From positions 6,215,001 to 6,279,000 of the forward strand of contig NZ_CP025394.1 in the NCBI RefSeq assembly GCF_002943525.1: a stretch of 64,000 bases of DNA, in the 5' to 3' direction. The translations under genes were made by a program, and so were the position numbers. The first letter of the stretch is position 1; the number at the start of each line of letters is the position of its first letter. The notes under the pieces were generated by a model. That model searched no databases. It was given only the letters and a program-made list of their open reading frames with translations, and was not told where the DNA came from. Source of the stretch: Kitasatospora sp. MMS16-BH015. GTDB lineage: Bacteria > Actinomycetota > Actinomycetes > Streptomycetales > Streptomycetaceae. Shown here one piece after another: positions 1 through 12,584 of the stretch.

Positions 1-2972
<2,972 letters not shown>

Positions 2973-3056
2973 TCAGTTGCTCGCGTCCACTGTGTTGTTC
3001 TGAAACAACGACCCCATGCTCATGGAGAGTGTGGTGCGGTCGGATAGTTTCATAGT

Positions 3057-3174
3057 GTTTCGGTGGTCATAGCGTGAGGGAAACGCCCGGTTACATTCCG
3101 AACCCGGAAGCTAAGCCTCACAGCGCCGATGGTACTGCAGGGGGGACCCTGTGGGAGAGTAGGACGCCGCCGAA
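3057..3174 (+). rRNA. rrf: 5S ribosomal RNA
   Basis: About 118 nt, 84 nt downstream of the 23S end. It begins GTTTCGGTGGTCATAGCG and contains the conserved CCCGGTTACATTCCGAACCC loop B/C region and the GGGAGAGTAGGACGCCGCC 3' strand that pairs with the 5' end. Last gene of the rRNA operon; a strong terminator follows. Confidence 0.96.
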
Positions 3175-3186
3175 CAATCATTGTGG

Positions 3187-3222
3187 AGAAGCCCCATCCG
3201 GGAGACCGGATGGGGCTTCTTT
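3187..3222 (+). terminator. rRNA operon rho-independent terminator
   Basis: Perfect 15-bp stem (3187-3201 pairs with 3206-3220) closed by a GAGA tetraloop and followed by T residues. It also lies just after the stop codon of the convergent GNAT gene, so it may terminate both directions. Confidence 0.93.
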
Positions 3223-3226
3223 GCGT

Positions 3227-3688
3227 TTACAGGGCCAGTTTGAAACCGGTGTGGGAACCGACGAAACCGAGGCGCTCGTAGAAGCGGTGGGCGTCGGTGC
3301 GGGTGTTGTCCGAGGTGAGTTGGACGAGGTCGGCGCCGAGTTCGCGGGAGCGGGTGATGGCCCATTCGATGAGTTGGGTGCCCAGGCCGGTGCCGCGTTC
3401 GGTGGCGGAGATGCGGACGGCCTCGATCAGGGTGCGGGTGGCGCCGCGGCGGGCGAGGCCGGGGATCAGGGTGAGTTGGAGGGTGCCGACGACCTGGCCG
3501 GCGCGGGTGGCGACGGTGAGGTGTTGGTGGGGGTCGGCGGCGAGGGCGGTGAAGGCGGCCTCGTAGGGGGTGAGGTCGTCGGGGGATTCGCGGGTGGCGC
3601 CCAGGGCGTCGTCGGCGAGGAGGGCGACGATCGCGGGGAGGTCGGTGCGTTCGGCCGGGCGGAAGTGCAGGGGCTCGGTGGCGTTCAT
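3227..3688 (-). CDS. GNAT family N-acetyltransferase
   Basis: A 153-residue protein of normal GNAT length, probably a cytosolic acetyl-CoA-dependent N-acetyltransferase of unknown substrate. The acetyl-CoA pyrophosphate loop is visible as ERGTGLG at residues 97-103, followed by the helix that packs on it. The C-terminal AHRFYERLGF block (about residues 133-142) is the usual motif B region. The gene is convergent to the rRNA operon. There is no Shine-Dalgarno before the ATG, but a TAAGCT hexamer lies 7 nt upstream, which fits a leaderless transcript. The downstream VOC gene is transcribed the same way 39 nt before it. The family call is firm; the substrate is unknown. Confidence 0.88.
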   Translation of the reverse strand: MNATEPLHFRPAERTDLPAIVALLADDALGATRESPDDLTPYEAAFTALAADPHQHLTVATRAGQVVGTLQLTLIPGLARRGATRTLIEAVRISATERGTGLGTQLIEWAITRSRELGADLVQLTSDNTRTDAHRFYERLGFVGSHTGFKLAL

Positions 3689-3695
3689 GATCGTC

Positions 3696-3701
3696 AGCTT
3701 A
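3696..3701 (-). promoter_or_regulatory. -10-like hexamer of GNAT gene (leaderless)
   Basis: TAAGCT on the minus strand, 7 nt before the ATG at 3688. No convincing -35 is seen. Confidence 0.4.
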
Positions 3702-3727
3702 GGGCGGCCCGGTCGGGTGATGCGGCG

Positions 3728-4519
3728 TCATTCTCCAGGGGCGGCACTGGTGATGACGGCGAATGCGGCGCCGTTCGGGTCGGTGAGCTGGGCGAAGCGG
3801 CCGACGCCGTGGGCGTCGGTGGCGGGGAGGCGGACGGCGCCGCCGAGCTCCTGGGCCTTGGCGAGGACGGCGTCGGTGTCGGTGACCTCGAAGTACGGGA
3901 GCCAGTGCGAGGTGACGCCGGCGGCGGTCTGGGCGGGCGGGAGGGGCATGATGCCGCCCTGGCCGTCGTCGGTGCCGCCGGAGGCGGGCGTGAGGACGGT
4001 GTAGGTGCTCTCGCCGAACGGGACGTCCTGCTCCTGCCAGCCGAAGACCTCGCGGTAGAAGGCCTTGGCACCGGTCGGATCGGCCGTATAGAGCTCCGTC
4101 CAGCAGAGGCTGACGGGGGTGGTGACCTGGTCGAGGCCGTGGGTGTCGCCGGGCTGCCAGACGGCGAACTCGGCGCCGGTGGGGTCGGTGTAGCCGGCCA
4201 GCCGGCCGGCGGTGAAGACGTCCATCGGCTCGAACCGCACGGTGCCGCCGGCCTCGCGGACGTGCTTGGTGACGGCGTCGGCGTCGGTGGCGGCGAAGTA
4301 GACCGTCCAGCTGGCCCGGGCACCGGGGTCGGCGAGCGGGCCGAGGGCGGCCACGGTGCGGTCGTCCTGCTGGAAGAAGCCGTAGCCGCCGGCCTCCGGG
4401 CCGGCCGAGAAGAAGGTCCAGCCGAACAGGGCGCCGTAGAAGGTGGCGGAGCCGGAGGTGTCCGGGCTGCCGAGGTCGAGCCAGTTCGGGGCACCGTGGA
4501 CGTAGTCGGTGGTGAGCAT
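3728..4519 (-). CDS. VOC family protein (two glyoxalase-like domains)
   Basis: A 263-residue protein with two vicinal-oxygen-chelate modules in tandem. The first covers about residues 8-125 (PNWLDLGSPDTSGSATFYGALFGW) and the second about 135-260 (LCWTELYTADPTGAKAFYREVFGW). The repeated A-x-x-FY-x-x-x-FGW motif is typical of actinobacterial members of the CFP30B / PhnB-like group, which are often annotated as hydroxylases without biochemical proof. A strong GGAGGAG ribosome-binding site precedes the ATG. It is divergent from the recD-like helicase. Function is unknown; a metal-dependent dioxygenase or a binding role are both possible. Confidence 0.85.
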   Translation of the reverse strand: MLTTDYVHGAPNWLDLGSPDTSGSATFYGALFGWTFFSAGPEAGGYGFFQQDDRTVAALGPLADPGARASWTVYFAATDADAVTKHVREAGGTVRFEPMDVFTAGRLAGYTDPTGAEFAVWQPGDTHGLDQVTTPVSLCWTELYTADPTGAKAFYREVFGWQEQDVPFGESTYTVLTPASGGTDDGQGGIMPLPPAQTAAGVTSHWLPYFEVTDTDAVLAKAQELGGAVRLPATDAHGVGRFAQLTDPNGAAFAVITSAAPGE

Positions 4520-4710
4520 GGGATCTCCTCCGTCGCCGTTGGTTCGCCGGTGGTTCGCTGCTGGGTTGCCGGTGGCTTGCGCGAGCGGGCCGGGTCGAGC
4601 GCCCCTTCCGGCATCGTCTGCCCTCGCGGGGACCGGGACAACCGCAGTACCTGGGTGTCGGCGTGGGGAGGTACGGTGCGTAGCGGACGGTGACCGGAGG
4701 GAGTGGGCGG

Positions 4711-6975
4711 ATGGCGTACCAGCAGCAGCGGCAGCAGCAGACGGCGGCGGCAGCGGGTGCGGATGCCGCCGTGCCGCGTCAGCTCGCCCAGGTGGAGGGG
4801 GTGCTGGAGCGGATCACCTACGCCAACGAGGAGACGGGCTACACGGTGGCCCGGGTGGACACCGGGCGCGGGGCGAACGACCTGCTGACGGTGGTCGGGG
4901 CGCTGCTCGGGGCGCAGCCCGGGGAGTCGCTGCGGCTGTACGGGCGCTGGGGGTCGCACCCGCAGTACGGCAAGCAGTTCATGGTGGAGAACTACACGAC
5001 GGTGCTGCCGGCCACCGTGCAGGGCATCCAGCGGTACCTGGGCTCGGGGCTGATCAAGGGGATCGGGCCGCGGTTCGCGGAGCGGATCGTGACGGCCTTC
5101 GGGGTGGAGACGCTGGAGGTGATCGAGACCTCGCCGGGGCGGCTGATCGAGGTGCCGGGGCTCGGGCCGAAGCGGACCAAGATGATCGCGGCGGCTTGGG
5201 AGGAGCAGAAGTCCATCAAGGAGGTGATGGTCTTCCTGCAGGGGGTCGGGGTGTCGACCTCCTTGGCGGTGCGGATCTTCAAGAAGTACGGCGACAGCTC
5301 GATCGGGGTGGTGAAGAACGAGCCGTACCGGCTGGCGGCGGACGTCTGGGGCATCGGCTTCCTGACGGCCGACAAGATCGCGCAGGCGGTGGGGATCCCG
5401 CACGACAGCCCGGAGCGGGTGAAGGCGGGCCTGCAGTACGCGCTCTCGCAGAGCAGTGACCAGGGGCACTGCTTCCTGCCGGAGGAGCGGCTGATCGCGG
5501 ACGGGGTGAAGCTGCTGCAGGTGGACGTGGGCCTGGTGATCGACTGCCTGGCCGAGCTGGTGGCCGAGGAGGGCGTGGTCCGGGAGAGCGTGCCGGGGGA
5601 GGCGGGGGAGCCGATCACGGCGGTCTACCTGGTGCCGTTCCACCGGGCGGAGATCTCGCTGAGCAACCAGCTGCTGCGGCTGCTGCGGGCGGACGTGGAC
5701 CGGATGCCGGCCTTCGCCGGGGTGGACTGGGAGGTGGCGCTGGCCTGGCTGGCCGAGCGGACGGGGGCCGAGCTCGCGCCGGAGCAGCGGGAGTCGGTGC
5801 GGCTGGCGCTCACCGAGAAGGTGGCGGTGCTGACCGGCGGGCCGGGCTGCGGGAAGTCGTTCACGGTGAAGTCGATCGTGGCGCTGGCGCTGGCGAAGAA
5901 GGCCAAGGTGGTGCTGGCGGCGCCGACCGGGCGGGCGGCGAAGCGGTTGGCGGAGCTGACCGGGGCGGAGGCCTCGACGGTGCACCGGCTGCTCGAGCTT
6001 CGGCCGGGCGGGGAGGCGGCCTACGACCGGGACCGGCCGCTGGACGCGGACCTGGTGGTGGTGGACGAGGCCTCGATGCTCGACCTGATCCTGGCGAACA
6101 AGCTGGTGAAGGCGGTGGCGCCGGGGGCGCACCTGCTCTTCGTGGGGGACGTGGACCAGCTGCCCTCGGTGGGGGCGGGCGAGGTGCTGCGGGACATGCT
6201 GGCCGAGGGCGGCCCGATCCCCTCGGTGCGGCTGACCCGGATCTTCCGGCAGGCGCAGCAGTCCGGGGTGGTGGTGAACGCGCACCGGATCAACGAGGGC
6301 AAGCCGCCGGTGACGGAGGGGATGGCCGATTTTTTCCTGTTCGCCGAGGAGGACACCGAGCGCACCGCTGGGTTGACCGTGGACGTGGTGGCGCGGCGGA
6401 TCCCGCAGAAGTTCGGCTTGGATCCGCGGCGGGACGTGCAGGTGCTGGCGCCGATGCACCGGGGGCCGGCCGGGGCGGGGAACTTGAACACGCTGTTGCA
6501 GGCCGCGGTGACGCCGGGCCGGGAGGGTCTGCCGGAGCGCCGCTTCGGCGGCCGGACCTTCCGGGTAGGTGACAAGGTCACACAGATCCGCAACAACTAC
6601 GAGAAGGGGCGGAACGGGGTCTTCAACGGCACGGTCGGCGTGGTCACGTCACTGAGCGTGGACGACCAGCGGTTGACGGTGCGCACCGACGAGGACGAGG
6701 AGGTGCCGTACGACTTCGACGAGCTGGACGAGCTGGCGCACGCCTACGCGGTCACGATCCACCGTTCGCAGGGGAGCGAGTACCCGGCGGTGGTGATTCC
6801 CGTCACCACCTCGGCCTGGACGATGTTGCAGCGGAACCTGCTCTACACGGCCGTGACGAGGGCGAAGCGACTGGTTGTGCTCGTCGGCTCACGCAGAGCG
6901 ATCGGCCAGGCTGTCAGGGCGGTAAGTGCAGGTCGGCGGCACTCTGCGCTTGATCATCGGCTGTCGACTGGATGA
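4711..6975 (+). CDS. recD2: RecD2-type ATP-dependent DNA helicase
   Basis: A superfamily 1B 5'-3' DNA helicase of 754 residues, the usual RecD2 length. In order: an N-terminal OB-like region with YTVARV, helix-hairpin-helix repeats (GLIKGIGPRFAERI, about residues 113-126; VPGLGPKR, 148-155), Walker A GGPGCGKS (377-384), Walker B VVVDEAS (about 449-455), and C-terminal motifs AVTIHRSQGSEYP and LYTAVTRAK. No recB or recC is nearby, as expected for RecD2, which acts alone. I chose ATG 4711 because GGAGGG lies 10 nt before it; an in-frame GTG at 4690 would add seven residues. Probable role: DNA repair or processing in the cytoplasm. Confidence 0.93.
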   Translation: MAYQQQRQQQTAAAAGADAAVPRQLAQVEGVLERITYANEETGYTVARVDTGRGANDLLTVVGALLGAQPGESLRLYGRWGSHPQYGKQFMVENYTTVLPATVQGIQRYLGSGLIKGIGPRFAERIVTAFGVETLEVIETSPGRLIEVPGLGPKRTKMIAAAWEEQKSIKEVMVFLQGVGVSTSLAVRIFKKYGDSSIGVVKNEPYRLAADVWGIGFLTADKIAQAVGIPHDSPERVKAGLQYALSQSSDQGHCFLPEERLIADGVKLLQVDVGLVIDCLAELVAEEGVVRESVPGEAGEPITAVYLVPFHRAEISLSNQLLRLLRADVDRMPAFAGVDWEVALAWLAERTGAELAPEQRESVRLALTEKVAVLTGGPGCGKSFTVKSIVALALAKKAKVVLAAPTGRAAKRLAELTGAEASTVHRLLELRPGGEAAYDRDRPLDADLVVVDEASMLDLILANKLVKAVAPGAHLLFVGDVDQLPSVGAGEVLRDMLAEGGPIPSVRLTRIFRQAQQSGVVVNAHRINEGKPPVTEGMADFFLFAEEDTERTAGLTVDVVARRIPQKFGLDPRRDVQVLAPMHRGPAGAGNLNTLLQAAVTPGREGLPERRFGGRTFRVGDKVTQIRNNYEKGRNGVFNGTVGVVTSLSVDDQRLTVRTDEDEEVPYDFDELDELAHAYAVTIHRSQGSEYPAVVIPVTTSAWTMLQRNLLYTAVTRAKRLVVLVGSRRAIGQAVRAVSAGRRHSALDHRLSTG

Positions 6976-7203
6976 TTGTCCAATGAGCCTCTGAGTACAG
7001 AGGTTGTCTTGACGTGAAGAGATTTAGGGCGGAGCCTAGGTTGGCGCCGATCTTGTCCGGTTCGTACCGGCACCGGCGCAAGCTTTTGTAGGGCGAAGCC
7101 CTTCCAGGGCAACCCCGGGTGCGCGGCTGTCCCTCAAATGGGGGATGGTAGAGACAGTCAGGGCACCTTGGCAGAGGTCTTCATTTCGTCGGTGAGGAAG
7201 AGC
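6976..7203 (+). promoter_or_regulatory. gltA upstream region
   Basis: 228 nt between the helicase and citrate synthase. It holds a 6-4-6 inverted repeat CCTCTG-AGTA-CAGAGG (6988-7003) and, just after it, TTGACG (7009-7014), a plausible -35 whose -10 I cannot place with confidence. The repeat could be an operator or a weak hairpin. An in-frame GTG/ATG further upstream of the chosen gltA start is not supported by family alignment. Confidence 0.4.
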
Positions 7204-8502
7204 GTGAGCGAGAACAGTCAGGCCGCAGTAGTACTGCGGTACCAGGACGGCGAGTACGAGTACCCCGTCGTCGAGAGCACTGCGGGCAACGCCGGCTTCG
7301 ACATCTCGAAGCTGCTCCCGCAGACCGGCCTGGTCACCCTGGACAACGGCTTCGGCAACACCGCTGCCTACAAGTCCGCGATCACCTTCGTCGATGGTGA
7401 CAACGGCATCCTGCGCTACCGCGGCTACCCGATCGAGCAGCTGGCCGAGCAGGGCAGCTTCATCGAGACCGCGTACCTCCTGATCAACGGCGAGCTGCCG
7501 AACGCCGAGCAGCTTCAGGCTTTCAACGCCGAGATCACCCAGCACACCCTGCTGCACGAAGACGTGAAGCGCTTCTACCAGGGCTTCCCGCGCGACGCGC
7601 ACCCGATGGCGATGCTGTCCTCCGTGGTCGGCGCGCTCTCCACGTTCTACCAGGACAGCCACAACCCGTTCGACGCGGCCCAGCGCCACCTGTCGACCGT
7701 GCGCCTGCTGGCCAAGCTCCCGACCATCGCGGCCTACGCGTACAAGAAGTCGATCGGCCAGCCGTTCGTCTACCCGCGCAACGACCTGAGCTACGTCGAG
7801 AACTTCCTCCGGATGACCTTCGCCGTCCCGGCCGAGGACTACGAGCTCAACCCGGTGATCGTCAACGCGCTCGACAAGCTGCTGATCCTGCACGCGGACC
7901 ACGAGCAGAACTGCTCGACCTCCACCGTCCGCCTGGTCGGCTCCAGCCACGCCAACCAGTTCGCCTCGATCTCGGCCGGCATCTCGGCGCTCTGGGGCCC
8001 GCTGCACGGCGGTGCCAACCAGGCCGTGCTGGAGATGCTGGAGCAGATCCAGAAGGACGGCGGCGACGTCGACTCGTTCATCACCAAGGTGAAGAACCGC
8101 GAGGACGGCGTGAAGCTCATGGGCTTCGGTCACCGCGTCTATAAGGCCTTCGACCCGCGCGCCGCGCAGGTCAAGATCCTCGCCCACGAGGTGCTCGGCC
8201 AGCTCGGCAAGTCCGACGAGCTGCTCGAGATCGCCCTCAAGCTGGAGGAGCACGCGCTCAACGACGACTTCTTCGTCTCGCGCAAGCTCTACCCGAACGT
8301 GGACTTCTACACCGGCCTGATCTACCGCGCCATGGGCTTCCCGACCAGCATGTTCACCGTGCTGTTCGCCCTCGGCCGGCTGCCGGGCTGGATCGCCCAC
8401 TGGCACGAGATGATCAACGACCCGACCAGCCGGATCGGCCGTCCGCGCCAGATCTACACCGGCGTCGAGATCCGCGACTACGTGAAGCTCGGCGAGCGCT
8501 GA
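7204..8502 (+). CDS. gltA: Citrate synthase (type II, hexameric)
   Basis: Condenses acetyl-CoA and oxaloacetate to citrate, entry to the TCA cycle. It has 432 residues, matching the long bacterial type. The catalytic triad is intact: H268 in GPLHGGANQ, H310 in GFGHRVYKA and D367 in NVDFYTG. The N-terminal domain (about 1-60; LRYQDGEYEYPV) is the small beta domain typical of the NADH-regulated type II group. I start at GTG 7204, preceded by GAGGAAG, because homologues begin with the same S-x-N-S…VLRY sequence; the longer reading from 7138 adds 22 unrelated residues. A strong terminator follows at 8531. Confidence 0.97.
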   Translation: MSENSQAAVVLRYQDGEYEYPVVESTAGNAGFDISKLLPQTGLVTLDNGFGNTAAYKSAITFVDGDNGILRYRGYPIEQLAEQGSFIETAYLLINGELPNAEQLQAFNAEITQHTLLHEDVKRFYQGFPRDAHPMAMLSSVVGALSTFYQDSHNPFDAAQRHLSTVRLLAKLPTIAAYAYKKSIGQPFVYPRNDLSYVENFLRMTFAVPAEDYELNPVIVNALDKLLILHADHEQNCSTSTVRLVGSSHANQFASISAGISALWGPLHGGANQAVLEMLEQIQKDGGDVDSFITKVKNREDGVKLMGFGHRVYKAFDPRAAQVKILAHEVLGQLGKSDELLEIALKLEEHALNDDFFVSRKLYPNVDFYTGLIYRAMGFPTSMFTVLFALGRLPGWIAHWHEMINDPTSRIGRPRQIYTGVEIRDYVKLGER

Positions 8503-8530
8503 GCGACCAGCTCCCCTGAGCTCTGACCGA

Positions 8531-8567
8531 ACGAGGGCCCGGCTGCCACTGGCAGCCGGGCCCTCGT
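8531..8567 (+). terminator. gltA terminator hairpin
   Basis: A 17-bp perfect inverted repeat (8531-8547 with 8551-8567) around a 3-nt ACT spacer, 28 nt after the gltA stop. No long T-run follows, as is common in streptomycetes. Confidence 0.85.
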
Positions 8568-8599
8568 CGTGGTGCTCGCACATCCGCGCTCTCTGCGCG

Positions 8600-8679
8600 G
8601 CGCACGACGCCTGGGGGCGGCCGGAGGCGGGAACGGCCGCTCAAAGCGTTCCCGACCCACCGCCCCCGGCGTCGTGCGC
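8600..8679. repeat. 80-nt imperfect long inverted repeat
   Basis: Outer arms 8600-8620 and 8660-8679 are complementary apart from one unpaired base; inner arms CGGGAACG (8628-8635) and CGTTCCCG (8647-8654) also pair, with an asymmetric internal loop between. It lies just beyond the gltA terminator in non-coding DNA. It may be a second terminator, an RNA structure or a small repeat element. Confidence 0.6.
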
Positions 8680-9031
8680 GAAGGCCACCGAAGTGATCGG
8701 CAGCCGTCCCGGGGCCCGCCGGAGCCCCGTCGGCGACAGTGATGGTCGCGCATGAACGTGCTGCCGTTCAACACGTCGGCGCTCATCGAAACCTGCCGCA
8801 CTACAAAAGGTAAGACGTAACAGCCCCCGCAAAGTTACGCCTGGGGGGTGTGAGTTGGCTCTCTCCACGCTCCGTGTGCGGCTGGTGCCCGTTCCATAGC
8901 ACACCGCTTCCGGCGGCCGCGCTCACCCTCCCCGCACCGGCCGCGACCCAGCGTGATAGGAATCGTCTCATTCCGGTACGGACCGTCCGCACCCTCAGCA
9001 GCGGACGGGCGGACGGGGAGGGAGCGCGCAG
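8680..9031. other. Intergenic region upstream of the SDR gene
   Basis: About 350 nt with no convincing protein. A 22-codon ORF (8752-8820, ATG to TAA) sits in a locally AT-richer patch but lacks a clear ribosome-binding site. A 7-bp inverted repeat CCGTCCG/CGGACGG (8983-8989 and 9002-9008) lies just before the SDR start and could be an operator. A strong GGGGAGGGAG ribosome-binding site for the SDR gene is at about 9016-9024. Confidence 0.4.
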
Positions 9032-9763
9032 ATGGCCAGGGCAGACGCCAGGAACATCGTCGTCACGGGCGGTGGCACCGGGATCGGGTTCGAGGTGGCC
9101 CGCCGGTTCGTCGCCCAGGGTGAGCGGGTGGTCATCGTCGGTCGCCGCCGGTCCGTCCTGGAGCAGGCCGCGATCGAGCTCGGCCCGGACGTCACCCCGC
9201 TCGCCTGCGACCTGGCCGACCCGGACGACGTGGAGGCCGCCCTCGCCTCGCTGCCGGCCCGGATCGACGTGCTGGTCAACAACGCCGGCAGCCGGGAGAC
9301 CGTGATCGGGGCCGGCCCGCACGCCGTACTGGCCCGCTGGCGCGGGGACTTCGAGCGGAACGTGCTCACCGTCGTGCTGCTCACCGAATCCGTCCGGGAC
9401 AGACTGACCCCCGGCACCGGCCGGGTGATCACCGTCTCCTCCATCGCCGCCCTGCGCGGGGCCGGCTCCTACGGCGCCGCCAAGGCCTCCCTGCACGCCT
9501 GGAACCACTTCCTGGCCGCCCAGCTCGGCGCCGCCGGGATCACCGCCAACATCGTGGCCCCCGGCACCGTCTCTGGCACCGAGTTCTTCGGGTCCCGGCT
9601 CGACGAGGCCGAGGTCTCCCGCCGGGCCGCCCGCACCCTGCTCGGCCGGATCGGCGAGCCGGGCGAGGTGGCCGGGGCGGTGGTCTTCCTGGCCTCCGAG
9701 GACGCCCGGTTCATCACCGGCGAGATCCTGCACTGCAACGGCGGCGAGCTGCTCGGGCGTTAG
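9032..9763 (+). CDS. SDR family oxidoreductase
   Basis: A 243-residue classical short-chain dehydrogenase/reductase, NAD(P)(H)-dependent. Visible are the cofactor loop TGGGTGIG (12-19), the NNAG motif (83-86), and the catalytic Ser136/137, Tyr147 and Lys151 (SYGAAK). The basic GRRR after the second beta strand (37-40) favours NADPH, as inferred from the family. The C-terminal ITGEILHCNGGELLGR is the usual FabG-like end. The gene stands alone, convergent to copA. The substrate cannot be told from sequence; FabG-like ketoreductase is the nearest general description. Confidence 0.88.
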   Translation: MARADARNIVVTGGGTGIGFEVARRFVAQGERVVIVGRRRSVLEQAAIELGPDVTPLACDLADPDDVEAALASLPARIDVLVNNAGSRETVIGAGPHAVLARWRGDFERNVLTVVLLTESVRDRLTPGTGRVITVSSIAALRGAGSYGAAKASLHAWNHFLAAQLGAAGITANIVAPGTVSGTEFFGSRLDEAEVSRRAARTLLGRIGEPGEVAGAVVFLASEDARFITGEILHCNGGELLGR

Positions 9764-9780
9764 CCCTCGGCCGTCTGTCC

Positions 9781-9819
9781 CAGGCGGCCCGGAAGCGGCT
9801 CTGCTCCCCGGCCGCTCGG

Positions 9820-9839
<20 letters not shown>
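9781..9839. repeat. 19-bp direct repeat copying the copA 3' end
   Basis: CAGGCGGCCCGGAAGCGGC occurs at 9781-9799 and again at 9821-9839, 40 bp apart. The second copy is the end of copA (codons before and including the stop); the first is non-coding. This is a small local duplication. Confidence 0.75.
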
Positions 9840-12105
<2,266 letters not shown>

Positions 12106-12174
12106 GCTGCGGTGCTCCTTGGTGCTGCGGCGGCCGCCCCGGGGTCTGCGGGGCGGCGGCCACGGCGGGGTGGG

Positions 12175-12393
12175 TCAGGCGGCCCGGCCGACGAGCTCGT
12201 AGCCGGCCTCGTCGACGGCGGCGCGCAGCGCCTCCTCGTCCAGCGGGGCCTGGGAGGAGACGGTCACCGTACCGGCCGCGGCGTCGGCGGCCACCTCGGT
12301 GACGCCGGGGAGGTCGGAGACCTCGGCGGTGATCGCCTTCTCGCAGTGGCCGCAGCTCATGCCGCTGACGGTGTAGGTGACGGTGCTGGACAT
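12175..12393 (-). CDS. copZ: Copper chaperone, CopZ-like HMA protein
   Basis: A 72-residue single heavy-metal-associated domain with the metal-binding loop GMSCGHC at about residues 11-17. Proteins of this family carry Cu(I) to the ATPase CopA in the cytoplasm. I start at ATG 12393, which has a GGAGG ribosome-binding site in range and gives the standard length; an upstream extension to 12513 crosses the promoter and operator. It is the first gene of the copper pair, with copA directly downstream. No csoR gene is present in the window, so the regulator must act from elsewhere. Confidence 0.92.
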   Translation of the reverse strand: MSSTVTYTVSGMSCGHCEKAITAEVSDLPGVTEVAADAAAGTVTVSSQAPLDEEALRAAVDEAGYELVGRAA

Positions 12394-12443
12394 CGGTGCC
12401 TCCGGTCGGGTCCTGGTACTGCGCTCTCTCGTTCCAACGATCG

Positions 12444-12458
12444 TACCCCCTGGGGGTA
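12444..12458. promoter_or_regulatory. CsoR-type operator
   Basis: TACCCCCTGGGGGTA, a GC-box palindrome like the operators bound by copper-sensing CsoR repressors, 51 nt before copZ. It lies between the divergent copZ and SpoIIE-like genes. The assignment rests on the motif and the copper genes. Confidence 0.75.
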
Positions 12459-12572
12459 TTCCGCCGGAGTGCGGGCGGGTGTGCCTGCCGAGAGTAGTCG
12501 ATCGGTGACCCACCGTGCCGCCGCGTCCCGCCTTCCGGGGGAGCGCGCGGCGCGCTCACGTGGTCCGTCCGA

Positions 12573-12578
12573 TATGTT
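12573..12578 (+). promoter_or_regulatory. -10-like hexamer of SpoIIE-like phosphatase (leaderless)
   Basis: TATGTT, 6 nt before the GTG at 12585, with no Shine-Dalgarno in between. Confidence 0.4.
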
Positions 12579-12584
12579 CGGTAT

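Noticed and set aside
3074..6459. Long open frames on the opposite strand or other frames of the GNAT, VOC and recD2 genes (539 and 921 residues)
   Set aside because: They are Gly/Arg/Pro/His-rich with no family signal and lie over genes with clear motifs. High GC makes stop codons rare, so these are shadows.
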